Source: Ruminococcaceae bacterium HV4-5-B5C (GTDB taxonomy: Bacteria > Bacillota > Clostridia > Oscillospirales > Acutalibacteraceae). Taken from it: a stretch of 64,000 nucleotides of DNA. The notes under the pieces were generated by a model. The model made no database searches. It was given only the letters and a program-made list of their open reading frames with translations, and had not been told where the DNA came from. The stretch spans positions 310,001 to 374,000 of the forward strand of contig FXYJ02000001.1 of NCBI GenBank assembly GCA_900184925.1, read 5' to 3'. Made by a program: the position numbers and the translations under genes. This document shows positions 1 to 8,212 of this stretch, in pieces; the stretch's first letter is position 1; each line of letters starts with the position of its first letter.

Positions 1-302
1 AAAGAAGCAATCTTGTATGAAGCTATAATTCCAATGATTGAGAGGAATAACGACAAAAATCCATCAATGAGGAATTTAGCTTCCTGCTCAACAATGCGAT
101 TACATAATGCTTTTATACAAAGGCATGTATATAACAAATCAACGATGATAAATATTGGTATTAGTGTTTCTTTTAGCTGACCGTATATAGTTGTAACAAT
201 ACTACTAAGCCATAGGATGATAAGGCTTTTGTATATTTGCCTTTTTTCTAAAGGCTTATAGTTAAACATAATAAAATGCATAATATTGTCTCTCTTTAGC
301 AT
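1..302 (-). CDS. Small hydrophobic protein, cut by window edge (possible immunity protein)
   Basis: An open frame starts at 302 after a good ribosome site (AGGAGG, 8 bases upstream) and runs off the window edge with 100 codons and no stop. The product begins MLKRDNIMHF and has at least two hydrophobic stretches (about residues 24-32 and 45-62), suggesting a membrane protein. It begins only 16 bases after the stop of a decayed Rhs-type toxin tail, which is where immunity genes of polymorphic toxins normally sit. I do not recognise the family; the immunity role is inferred from position only. Confidence 0.5.
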   Translation of the reverse strand, partial: MLKRDNIMHFIMFNYKPLEKRQIYKSLIILWLSSIVTTIYGQLKETLIPIFIIVDLLYTCLCIKALCNRIVEQEAKFLIDGFLSLFLSIIGIIASYKIAS

Positions 303-318
303 TGCGATTGCCTCCTAG

Positions 319-1771
319 TTAGTTTCCAAATAGTTGGTATGCGTCATTTTTAATCCATCCGCGAACACTCATTCCATTTATTTTTACCATATCAGTTAAT
401 GCATAAGAACCAACACCAATTGTAGCTCCTACTATATTTCCCGCCACAGGCACAACTGAACCTACGAGCAATCCGATTGATGCACCAGCTGCACCAGATG
501 CCCATATACTACCAGCAGTGACGGCAGTATCCACAGCAGCGTCAATTACTATTTTTTTGTACTTGCATGGTTTTGAATGTTCTTATTTATGCCAATTCCT
601 GCATCAATTAAGGCAGCTCCATAACCAGTATATTTTAGCATCTTTGAGGCCCTTTCCCCAAATTGAGCAGTTTCTTCTATTTGTTCTGCGATAGACTTAT
701 TAAACAGACCTTTTCAATGTTATTAGGACGCTCAGCAGATTGTAGATAATTGATTGCAGAATTGACGGATGCACCAACACCAACATCCAATCCACTAATT
801 ACTGAACCATAAATATTACTAGGAGATTCAAGATAATCTGAGATTTGGCTGTTGGCTCCATTTCCCCAATTATCCGCACTTGTTCCAAACGGGTCGGTAT
901 AGGAAACAGGATTGCCATTCGCATAAGCGTATTTGTTCAATGTCCGGCTGTCTTTTACATTGCCCCTTTTTACCACCGGGGCATTGTAAGAGTTCAGTTA
1001 AGTCTTTATTATACAAAATTCCGTTCTTGCCTTCATAATCATTACTATTTATAGAGGCATCAATTCCAGTTAGACTTATATCGCGGCCAAATGCGTCGTT
1101 ACCAATTTTAATTACGCTTTCTGGAATTTTAATATATGTGAGTGATTGGAACATATAAAATGCACAACTCCCAATATTGGTTACACCATCTGGTATGATT
1201 ACATTTGCTAACGATTCGCATTCGTAAAAAGCTTGGTTGCCAATAGAGGTTACACTGACTGGTATGGTCACACTTTTTAATGACCGGCAACCAAGGAGGC
1301 CTGTTTGCCAATAGTGGTTACGCTAGTTGGTATAACAATGCCTGTTATTGATTGATCACCATAAAATGCAGTATTGCCTATACTAATCACACCATCCGGT
1401 ATTACAACATTGCCCCCGGAGCCATTGTAGTTTGTAAGCATACCATATTCATCAATCATGAAATCTTCACTTGTATTACTTAAAGCTTGAGATTGTTTTG
1501 CATAATTTACGCTTGCGCTTCTGAAATCTAGAAGCTGACCTAGCATCTTGACAAATCCATATTTGGTATTCCAATTGTTATTGAGATGATTGGAGCCTAC
1601 CCTTACACATGTTTTTGCGGTTAATGCTGATGCCTTTTTTATCACTGGGGTAGAATTTGATTCCGATTGTTTTAATGATGTTGGCATTATGATCAATAAA
1701 ATAGTTGCAAAAAATACTACTGTGCAAAAAAACTAACTGTTCAGTGCATAATTCTTACTAATAATATTCAC
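319..1771 (-). pseudogene. Decayed LRR (BspA-like) / Rhs polymorphic toxin
   Basis: Read on the minus strand this is one long secreted protein broken into several frames. A GTG at 1771 begins a signal-peptide-like stretch interrupted by a TAG at 1733-1735, continuing as FFCTVVFFATILLIMP. Next come BspA-type leucine-rich repeats (VVIPDGV.SIGNTAFYG...; IPVSVTSIGNQAFYEC). The frame shifts near 1296-1304, where adding one base restores FLGCRSLKSVTIP. Near 965-985 the frame changes again into an Rhs core end (LNKYAYANGNPVSYTDPFG). Two more shifts follow, near 700-708 and in a 7-base homopolymer at 552-558, before a glycine-rich C-terminal tail (319-534). Multiple independent lesions argue for decay rather than one sequencing error. 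The toxin activity of the tail is not recognisable. Confidence 0.75.
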
Positions 1772-1902
1772 TCTCTAAAATTAATAAACAGAGATGATAT
1801 TATGGCTCTTGAAGAATTAAAATCAGATTATCTGTAATAATATAACAAATATTGTAATAATAGTATCTTGCTTGGTCAATTATGTCAACACATCAATTAT
1901 AA

Positions 1903-2951
1903 GTTATTAAACGCGATGACCGTCTTGATAAGATTGCCCGTGATATTGCCCACCACTTCCCGCGTAGGGGCATCCTAGGCAAGGGAATGGTGGTATCGGT
2001 TGACAAGTTCACTGCCGTGAAGATGTACAACAAGGTTCAGCATTATTGGTCGGAGGAAAAGAAAGCTTTTGTGGCTGAGCGGAATGCTGCGAAGACGAAA
2101 GAGGAGCGGGATAAAATCCTTGCAAATACGCTGGTTAATCTTTATGAGGCTGCAAAGCCGGAAATCTTCGAGCTGCGCTGGCAAAATCCTAAATTTGCGC
2201 CGATTCTGTTATCCACGGCCTTCTTAACAACCAGATCGACGATGAAAAGATTTCCTGCGCGAAGCTGAAGATGGGACAATTGCTGGATAACAGTGTCGCT
2301 TCCAATGCCGTCCACGACCAGGGCGACGGTTATGTAATTCATCAGGGCAAGGTTATTGATTTGTCAAAAATCGATGTAGATCAGCTCAGAGAAGAAATTA
2401 AAATCACGCCGTATAAAGCCGTGGAGATAGATGATCTCGAGACATTTATAGAAGAAGCATTGCGTCAGATGATAAACAGAAACTGTGAGCGGATCAAATT
2501 TTCTGATCGATTCAAAGGAATCATCGATCGTTACAATGCGGGCGGTTCCGAAAACGAGGACTATTACGAACAACTGTTGCGGCTGGTCGAAGATATGAAG
2601 AAGGAGAATGAACGTCCTAACGAGATGGGGCTAACGGAAGAAGAATTGGAAATCTTCGATCTGCTGGCAAAGGGGAAGAAACTTACGAAAACGGAAGAGC
2701 AGAAGGTCATTTTGTCCGCTAAGGATTTATTTCAGCGGCTAAATGCGAACCGCAGCAATCTTTTCGTTGCCGACTGGTATAAGGATGAGCAGCTGAAAGC
2801 GAAAGTCAAAGATGCCATCATGGAGGCTTTGGATGCTGACTTGCCACAAAGTTACAATAAGGAGGCATTCACAGCAAAAACCGACCTGCTTCTTAACCAC
2901 TTTATTGATATGGCGATTCAGGGCTATGGTTGGGTAGGGAGTGCTGCATAA
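1903..2951 (+). pseudogene. hsdR: C-terminal remnant of a type I restriction enzyme R subunit
   Basis: The translation RDDRLDKIARDIAHHFPRRG...VVSVDKFTAVKMYNKVQHYW followed by a long acidic helical tail is the end of a type I restriction HsdR subunit (the part after the helicase motifs, DUF3387-like C-terminus). The nuclease and helicase domains are missing: an in-frame TAA lies at 1900-1902 immediately before the homology begins. A one-base frameshift near 2209-2216 splits the remnant; after it the frame resumes HGLLNNQIDDEKISCAKLK and runs to the stop at 2951. No hsdM or hsdS is nearby, so this cannot be functional. Confidence 0.8.
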
Positions 2952-2959
2952 TATAAAGG

Positions 2960-2997
2960 AAGGCTACACTTAAGGTTTTACCCTTTGGTGTGGCCTT
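2960..2997 (+). terminator. Hairpin after the hsdR remnant
   Basis: AAGGCTACAC pairs with GTGTGGCCTT (one G-T wobble) just after the hsdR stop. The following T tract is short, so termination is likely but weak. Confidence 0.4.
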
Positions 2998-3004
2998 TAC
3001 TTCT

Positions 3005-3660
3005 ATCTTGTTTGTTTTGTTAAGTTACTAATTGCGCTATCGTCTTTACTCCGCCTGTTATATATTAGTAGTTAATCTTGCAATCTACCGAATAACCGAA
3101 TACTGGTATATAATTTCATTCGTGGACAAAGAAATAGCATCCACAGAAGAAAAACCGCCTCTCAAACGATTTTTCTTCATCCGCCATAAGGGTACGCAAC
3201 ACCCATATGACTTGTGAATGCCGATTGTGCGTTGCTAATCTTAGGCACGCTTTTCGGATACATGTCAAGTCTGTATCCTTATGTCGCAGTGAGGGTGCAG
3301 ACTTTCTTTTTCCACTACATATTCCACGGCATCAATGCTGTGTGCTTCATGCTATACTGATATTCCGACGGCTTTGACCATGACCGGGGATGAAGCTGGA
3401 GATCCTTGATAACTTAAGTAAGTCAAGACCAACATTTGAACTACTACTTCAAACGCTCGTGTCAACTTGCTTTCAATATGCTTGCCGGAATTGATACTGG
3501 AATTTATATTAGTTAGGCAAAGATGAGCGCCCCGAAGGAAGAAGTGACCAACAAGCTCGAGCCAACCGCTGAATTCCTTGACAAACGCGATTGAACTTAT
3601 CTGCACAAACGTGGATAGGCCCTGCGGGAACGGATTCCGGATAACAAGCAATTTTATATT
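3005..3660. other. AT-rich stretch without an intact gene
   Basis: No open frame here has both a ribosome site and a recognisable product. A short hydrophobic plus-strand reading around 3235-3360 (…GYMSSLYPYVAV…) is interrupted by stops and looks like further gene debris. The base composition matches the decayed region upstream rather than the genes after the tRNA. Confidence 0.5.
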
Positions 3661-3661
3661 T

Positions 3662-3787
3662 CTCTCCGACTGAACCAGTCAGAGCTGTCGGAGAGTTATC
3701 ATAAAATCAAATACTTAAATTACTAAATGCTTGATTTTATGATAACTTAGGGCACAAGTGATAATCACTTGTGCCCTAAGTTATCAT
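3662..3787. repeat. Cluster of three inverted repeats beside tRNA-Val
   Basis: Three near-perfect hairpins follow one another: CTCTCCGAC/GTCGGAGAG (3662-3670 with 3687-3695); a 15-bp pair (3696-3710 with 3731-3745); and a 24-bp perfect palindrome with a 1-base loop (3739-3762 with 3764-3787). The last two share the bases ATGATAA, so they cannot both form. The cluster ends 2 bases from the encoded CCA of the minus-strand tRNA-Val. It could be the tRNA terminator, a MITE-like element or an attachment-site scar; no T run is obvious. Confidence 0.6.
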
Positions 3788-3789
3788 TA

Positions 3790-3866
3790 TGGTGGACGTT
3801 ATAGGACTCGAACCTATGACCTTTCGCACGTCAAGCGAACGCTCTAGCCAGCTGAGCTAAACATCC
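3790..3866 (-). tRNA. tRNA-Val (anticodon GAC)
   Basis: The minus strand folds into a full cloverleaf of 77 bases with encoded CCA. The acceptor stem is GGATGTT/AACGTCC, the D stem GCTC/GAGC, the anticodon stem TTCGC/GCGAA with loop TTGACGT (anticodon GAC, valine), and the T arm ATAGG-TTCGAGT-CCTAT. The 3' end faces the decayed AT-rich region, so this tRNA is a plausible integration site for a former island. A true GAC valine tRNA reads GTC/GTT codons. Confidence 0.95.
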
Positions 3867-3973
3867 ATTTGGAGCCGACTTCGTTATTATACCGCAACGG
3901 CTTCCAAAAATCAAGGCGCAAATGCGAAAAAATCAGGTTTTTTCAGGGGCACAGCCGATCGGCGCGGCGAATC

Positions 3974-5506
3974 TCAGCCGTTTTCGATGCGTTTGCGGCC
4001 GGGAGAAGGGAGCTTCACGGCGTCTTTCAGGTAACGAAATTCCTTCGTGCGGAAAAAGATCAGCAGGTACAGAACATTGGGCACAATCAGACAGATGAAG
4101 AGCTTTGCCGCGAGCTGCAGCAGCCCGGCGCCCGGAACCAGCGAGCAGCAGTACCACGTAAGGCTTCCGGCGGCGAATGTCAGCACCGCGTAAATGAAAT
4201 ACCGCAGAAAATACGGCGCGGGAGAACGGTGGAATCCATGCCGGAACAGTACGAGCGGCTCGACCCAGAGGTCGGTCGTGAGCGTGCTGATCAGCGTTCC
4301 GAGGAACACGCCGGCAATGCCGATCGCTCTCGCAAGCAGGATGGAGCAGACGAGGTTGATCACGGCCTCCGCAACTGCGTTGTACCGGTCGTACCAAAAC
4401 AGCCCGAATGAATCACGGAAGGTTTGCGTGGCCTGCCGCATACCTGTGGCATAGAAGTTCAGAACGATGAAAAGCATTACCTGAGTGGGAAGAACGTATG
4501 TGCTGCCTACCCAGGCTTCGATAAACGGATTCAAAAGGCAGAACAGACAGATCGAGCAGAAACTGAAGATCCAGAATCCTGCGAAATTTGCCACAAGATA
4601 GATCCGGTAGGATTTCTTTTCACCTTCCACAGCGCCGAGATTGCCGACGCTTGCGGTGATGCCGGTGAAGATCTGTGACGTAAAATCGGTAAGCTTCGAG
4701 ATGATCATGTTGTAGTTGCTGTAATAGCCGACGCTTACGACGCCGAACAGCGCGGAAATCACAAGACTGTCGGTCCCGTTGACAATGACGGCCCCGAAGC
4801 GGTGCATGAACATGGCCTTTACGTTTTTCACAATTTCCGCCCGGTCTTCGGAAGAGAGCTTTTCATGGCGGTAACGCTTCAGAAACGGATACATTTTTCC
4901 GGCTTTTTTGGCCAGAAAATAATTCGTGAAGAAGCTGAACAGGATCTGCAGGCAGAAGTAGAGAATAAAGTTTCTCGTTTTTATCAGAACGATAATCTGG
5001 AGAATGTTCTGTATGATGCAGAAACCGTAGCGGTAAAGCGAGACGATGTATCCTTTCTGGTCGGCGGTGATGATGGTCTGCTGGTAAGAATAAAAATATG
5101 TTACGACGGAGTTGAAAATGTACAGCAGGTAAATCAGTGTCAGATTTTCAATTTTAATCGACGGGTCGATGAAAAAGTGGTAACAGGGCGTAAGGGCCAG
5201 CCCAATCAGTCCGATGACCAGCCCGATGGTCCGGTATGTTTTCTTAAAAACAGACATCAATGCGCCGAGCTTTTTGTGATCCTTCTGAGCCAGCGGCTGA
5301 TACATATGAAAAATAATGGTGGAACCAATGCCAAGCTCCGCCAGAGCAAGGAGAGACAGAATATTTCCGAAAAGCCCGTCTACACCGAGGTAATTATCGC
5401 CCAATGTCCGGATAAAAACGGTGCGGCAGATGAAGCTCATGACGATGCAGAGAATCTGCGACGTCAGATTGACGATTACGTTCCGTATCGAATTTTCTCT
5501 ACGCAA
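3974..5506 (-). CDS. Polysaccharide flippase (Wzx/MATE-like, MOP superfamily)
   Basis: A 510-residue protein with about 12-14 hydrophobic segments. The N-terminus (RNVIVNLTSQILCIVMSFICR) and the following TLGDNYLGVDGLFGNILSLLALAELGIG are typical of oligosaccharide/teichoic-acid flippases that move lipid-linked repeat units across the membrane. The start is TTG at 5506, 9 bases after GGAAGGA. No glycosyltransferases adjoin it, so the substrate (capsule, exopolysaccharide or wall polymer) cannot be named. It lies alone between tRNA-Val and the Fur-family gene, on the same strand as the latter but separated from it by a terminator. Confidence 0.85.
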   Translation of the reverse strand: MRRENSIRNVIVNLTSQILCIVMSFICRTVFIRTLGDNYLGVDGLFGNILSLLALAELGIGSTIIFHMYQPLAQKDHKKLGALMSVFKKTYRTIGLVIGLIGLALTPCYHFFIDPSIKIENLTLIYLLYIFNSVVTYFYSYQQTIITADQKGYIVSLYRYGFCIIQNILQIIVLIKTRNFILYFCLQILFSFFTNYFLAKKAGKMYPFLKRYRHEKLSSEDRAEIVKNVKAMFMHRFGAVIVNGTDSLVISALFGVVSVGYYSNYNMIISKLTDFTSQIFTGITASVGNLGAVEGEKKSYRIYLVANFAGFWIFSFCSICLFCLLNPFIEAWVGSTYVLPTQVMLFIVLNFYATGMRQATQTFRDSFGLFWYDRYNAVAEAVINLVCSILLARAIGIAGVFLGTLISTLTTDLWVEPLVLFRHGFHRSPAPYFLRYFIYAVLTFAAGSLTWYCCSLVPGAGLLQLAAKLFICLIVPNVLYLLIFFRTKEFRYLKDAVKLPSPGRKRIENG

Positions 5507-5644
5507 AAACTCAATTCCTTCCCGGAAAAGCGGACTGCTGCCCGATTTTCACACGAATCATTTATATCATAAAAATATGGACAGATTTTATACGAAAAAT
5601 CAAAAAGAGATGGGAGACTGCAGAAAAAGGGGGATAACAGGGAC

Positions 5645-5686
5645 GAAAAAAATCCCCCGGGGTGTTTTCACTGCCCAAAGGGGATT
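5645..5686 (-). terminator. Intrinsic terminator after the Fur-family gene
   Basis: On the minus strand AATCCCC pairs with GGGGATT across a 22-base loop and is followed by a run of seven T. It lies just downstream of the Fur-family stop at 5714. Confidence 0.7.
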
Positions 5687-5713
5687 CTAATTATTATCGT
5701 ACCGGGAGTACAG

Positions 5714-6163
5714 CTATTTCAGGCGCCTGCGGCATTCACGGCAGTACCCGTAGATCTCGATGCGATGACTGGAAACGGCAAAATCGTATTTTGACTGCAT
5801 CAACCGGTCGAACTGGCCAAACGGGCAGTCGTCGATCGGAATGATGCGCCCGCACCCGAGGCAGATGGCATGATGAACATGCCCTGATTTGAGGTATTCA
5901 TACCGTGCGATGCCGTCGTCCGTCAGGTTCGTCTTCAGGAGAAGGCCGTTTGCCGAGAGTGTTTCACAGGTTCGGTAAATGGTTGAAAGGCTGAGTTTTT
6001 CCCCGTTTGCGCCGAGCATGGAGGCGAGCTCATCCACCGTTTTCGGAGATGCCTGTGTCAACATTCCGAGAATGAGTTTTCGCGCCTTTGTAATCTTCAG
6101 GTGCTTTTCACTCAGCTTGGTTTCCACACTGGATTCTTCACCGCAGTCGGTTTGCATACCCAT
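5714..6163 (-). CDS. Fur-family transcriptional regulator
   Basis: A protein of about 149 residues with the Fur layout: an N-terminal winged helix (KITKARKLILGMLTQASPKTVDELA…LSLSTIYRTCETL) and a dimerisation/metal part with two CxxC zinc motifs (CLGCG and CREC) plus the HVHHAICLGCG block. It could be Fur, Zur or PerR; residues seen do not decide. GGAGG lies 4 bases before the ATG at 6163 and 10 before ATG 6157; the longer open frame up to 6265 lacks a ribosome site. It is divergent from the C39-like peptidase gene, whose promoter is in the 275-base gap. Confidence 0.85.
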   Translation of the reverse strand: MGMQTDCGEESSVETKLSEKHLKITKARKLILGMLTQASPKTVDELASMLGANGEKLSLSTIYRTCETLSANGLLLKTNLTDDGIARYEYLKSGHVHHAICLGCGRIIPIDDCPFGQFDRLMQSKYDFAVSSHRIEIYGYCRECRRRLK

Positions 6164-6313
6164 CATTCCTCCGCTATGGATTTGGCTCGCGGCCGGGTGT
6201 CTGAGACCGGCCGGGCGGAATCGTGCTTCCTTGTCTATTATGGCCGCTTTCGGCGCAGCCGTCAATACCCCGCACTCCGCGGGGGCCTTTCCGCCGCCTT
6301 TACAGTCATAAAT

Positions 6314-6342
6314 TTGACTTTTTTCAGAAACGGGGGTATACT
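6314..6342 (+). promoter_or_regulatory. Sigma-A promoter for the first C39-like gene
   Basis: TTGACT (6314-6319), 17-base spacer, TATACT (6337-6342): a near-consensus vegetative promoter reading toward 6439. Confidence 0.75.
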
Positions 6343-6356
6343 CTGATAAAAATCAG

Positions 6357-6372
6357 GTTACAATTTTGTAAC
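6357..6372. promoter_or_regulatory. 16-bp perfect palindrome, candidate operator
   Basis: GTTACAATTTTGTAAC lies 15 bases after the -10 box, over or just after the expected transcript start, a position where a repressor would block transcription. The neighbouring Fur-family regulator is a natural suspect, but the site does not look like a classical Fur box. Confidence 0.5.
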
Positions 6373-6386
6373 AATGCGGAGATTCC

Positions 6387-6425
6387 ATGAGCAACAACTT
6401 CGATAACAATACGCAGATTAAGTAA
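6387..6425 (+). CDS. Possible 12-codon leader peptide
   Basis: Between the promoter and the C39-like gene lies ATG with a GCGGAG ribosome-site-like sequence 6 bases upstream, encoding MSNNFDNNTQIK and a TAA at 6423-6425. A second ribosome site then serves the gene at 6439. The peptide is Asn-rich and hydrophilic. It may be a translated leader, or chance. Confidence 0.3.
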   Translation: MSNNFDNNTQIK

Positions 6426-6438
6426 GGAAGAATCAAAA

Positions 6439-7263
6439 ATGAGCCATCAGTCGGGGCAGAAGAGAAAACGGGCGGAACGATTTATCCTGATCCTCTTTTT
6501 CTTAACCGCAGGGTTTGCGATTGTCTTCTTCTCCAATTATCATGCGGAAAACCAAAAGGTTTCGGGCCGCGTAACTCAAAAATTATCACAGGTTCAAAGC
6601 GGACCGGCAAGTTCGTCGGCTGTTGCGCTGCTGAAGTCGCAGTCGCAGCTTGCGGAGAAGAAAACCATTTCCGTGCCTTATATCAGCCAGCAGGGTTCTT
6701 ATGCGACCGGATGCGAGCTTGTGAGTGCGGCAATGTTTCTGAACTACTACAAATATCCCGTTTCAGTTCAGGACGTTGTGGCGCAGACGCCGTTTTCCAA
6801 TCTCCAGCCAACAGACAACGGCGGTTTTACAGGGGAAAGTCCGTCCCAGACATTTATCGGTGACCCGGAGTCGGAAACCGGTTTTGGCTGCTATGCGCCG
6901 GTCGTTATATCTGTGCTGAATTCTTTTTTTCGCAAGGACAACCGGATGACAGCGGTTAATCTTACGGGTACCGGGTTTGACAACCTGATTCCCTATATTA
7001 ATCAGGGTGACCCGGTCATCGTATGGGCTACGATTAACATGCAGCCGTCCTATGCGGGAATGAACTGGGTTCTGGAAGACACGGGAGAAACATTTACCTG
7101 GACTGCGGAAGAACATTGCCTTGTACTTGTCGGGTACGATGCGGACAAATACTATTTTAACGACCCTTATGATTCCAACGGGGTGGTTGGCTACGATAAA
7201 GCTTTGGTGCTGCAGAGGTATGGGGAGCTCGGCAAACAGGCCGTCGCAGCGGTACATGCCTGA
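6439..7263 (+). CDS. Membrane-anchored C39-like cysteine peptidase (copy 1)
   Basis: A 274-residue protein: basic N-terminus, one transmembrane anchor (about 16-34), a spacer, then a Peptidase_C39-like domain from about residue 75. The likely triad is visible: Cys in QQGSYATGCELVSAAMFLNYY, His in EEHCLVLVGYD, and Asp in FNDPYDSNG. This family is papain-fold and usually acts outside the cell. Classical C39 domains cleave double-glycine leader peptides, but this subfamily (Peptidase_C39_2) has no assigned substrate, and no ABC exporter or bacteriocin precursor is nearby. It is followed by a terminator and a close paralogue. Confidence 0.8.
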   Translation: MSHQSGQKRKRAERFILILFFLTAGFAIVFFSNYHAENQKVSGRVTQKLSQVQSGPASSSAVALLKSQSQLAEKKTISVPYISQQGSYATGCELVSAAMFLNYYKYPVSVQDVVAQTPFSNLQPTDNGGFTGESPSQTFIGDPESETGFGCYAPVVISVLNSFFRKDNRMTAVNLTGTGFDNLIPYINQGDPVIVWATINMQPSYAGMNWVLEDTGETFTWTAEEHCLVLVGYDADKYYFNDPYDSNGVVGYDKALVLQRYGELGKQAVAAVHA

Positions 7264-7310
7264 CGCAGTCGTCTCGCTCGTTTCGGAAGTCCTGAATTGA
7301 ATATTCATAC

Positions 7311-7352
7311 GCCCCCTGCTGTTCGTTCTTCACGACGGCAGGGGGCGTTTTT
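7311..7352 (+). terminator. Intrinsic terminator between the two C39-like genes
   Basis: GCCCCCTGC pairs with GCAGGGGGC, followed by GTTTTT. It separates the paralogues transcriptionally; only a weak -10-like TATACT (7397-7402) is seen before copy 2. Confidence 0.85.
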
Positions 7353-7457
7353 CCATTGTTCGGCCGGTTTCGGGAATGTTTTGTGCGGGCCGGTACTATA
7401 CTCCAACTGTGACGATGGGAGCTGCAACGCGCGGCATTCTGAAAGGGGCGCACGGCA

Positions 7458-8168
7458 ATGGAGCGAAAACCGGTTTTATGGAAGAGAAGAGCAAAACGGC
7501 GGTATCTCGTTTTTGCTGTCTGTGCCGCCGTGATTGCGGTTCTGTTTTTATGTGGGAGCAATCGCAGACAGATTATTTCCGTGCCGTACATCAGCCAGCA
7601 GGGCTCCTATGTGACAGGGTGCGAACTTGTCAGTACGGCGATGGTCCTGAATTATTACCGGTATGACGTTTCGGTCAAAGACGTTGTGGCGCAGACACCG
7701 TGCTCCGAACTGAGCAAGACGAAAGACGGCCTGGTGGGGGATCACCCGTCGCAGTCTTTCATCGGCAACCCGACGTCGGAGAGTGGATTTGGCTGTTACG
7801 CACCTGTGGTGGTTTCCGTTCTGAACTCGTTCTTTCGTCAGGACAACCGGAAAAAAGCAGTGGATCTCACGGGGACGGATTTTGAAGACCTGATTCCTTA
7901 TGTTGATCAGGGCGACCCGGTTATTGTCTGGGCAACGATTAACATGCACCCTTCCGGCAGGGGAGACAGCTGGACCCTGCGGGATACGGGAGAAGGATTC
8001 ACCTGGCCGGCGGGGGAACACTGCCTTGTACTGGTGGGGTATGACCGGAACGAGTACTATTTTAACGACCCGTATGATTCAAAGGGTCTGGTCGGTTACG
8101 ACAGGGACGTGGTTCGGGAGCGCTACGCGGAACTGGGAAAACAGGCGGTCGCCGCGCTCGATTCCTGA
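7458..8168 (+). CDS. Membrane-anchored C39-like cysteine peptidase (copy 2)
   Basis: A 236-residue paralogue of the upstream gene, with a shorter spacer between the N-terminal anchor (about 14-32) and the peptidase domain. The catalytic core is nearly the same: ISQQGSYVTGCELVSTAMVLNYY (Cys), EHCLVLVGYD (His) and FNDPYDSKG (Asp). The high similarity over the whole domain and head-to-tail order indicate a tandem duplication, with divergence concentrated in the N-terminal linker. Substrate unknown. Confidence 0.8.
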   Translation: MERKPVLWKRRAKRRYLVFAVCAAVIAVLFLCGSNRRQIISVPYISQQGSYVTGCELVSTAMVLNYYRYDVSVKDVVAQTPCSELSKTKDGLVGDHPSQSFIGNPTSESGFGCYAPVVVSVLNSFFRQDNRKKAVDLTGTDFEDLIPYVDQGDPVIVWATINMHPSGRGDSWTLRDTGEGFTWPAGEHCLVLVGYDRNEYYFNDPYDSKGLVGYDRDVVRERYAELGKQAVAALDS

Positions 8169-8212
8169 TGCACGGTCGCACCGGTCTGCCGCGCTTTTCT
8201 CTGTGAATAACG

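Noticed and set aside
3032..3217. 61-codon frame after the hsdR remnant
   Set aside because: No ribosome site, no recognisable motif, and it lies in a debris region.
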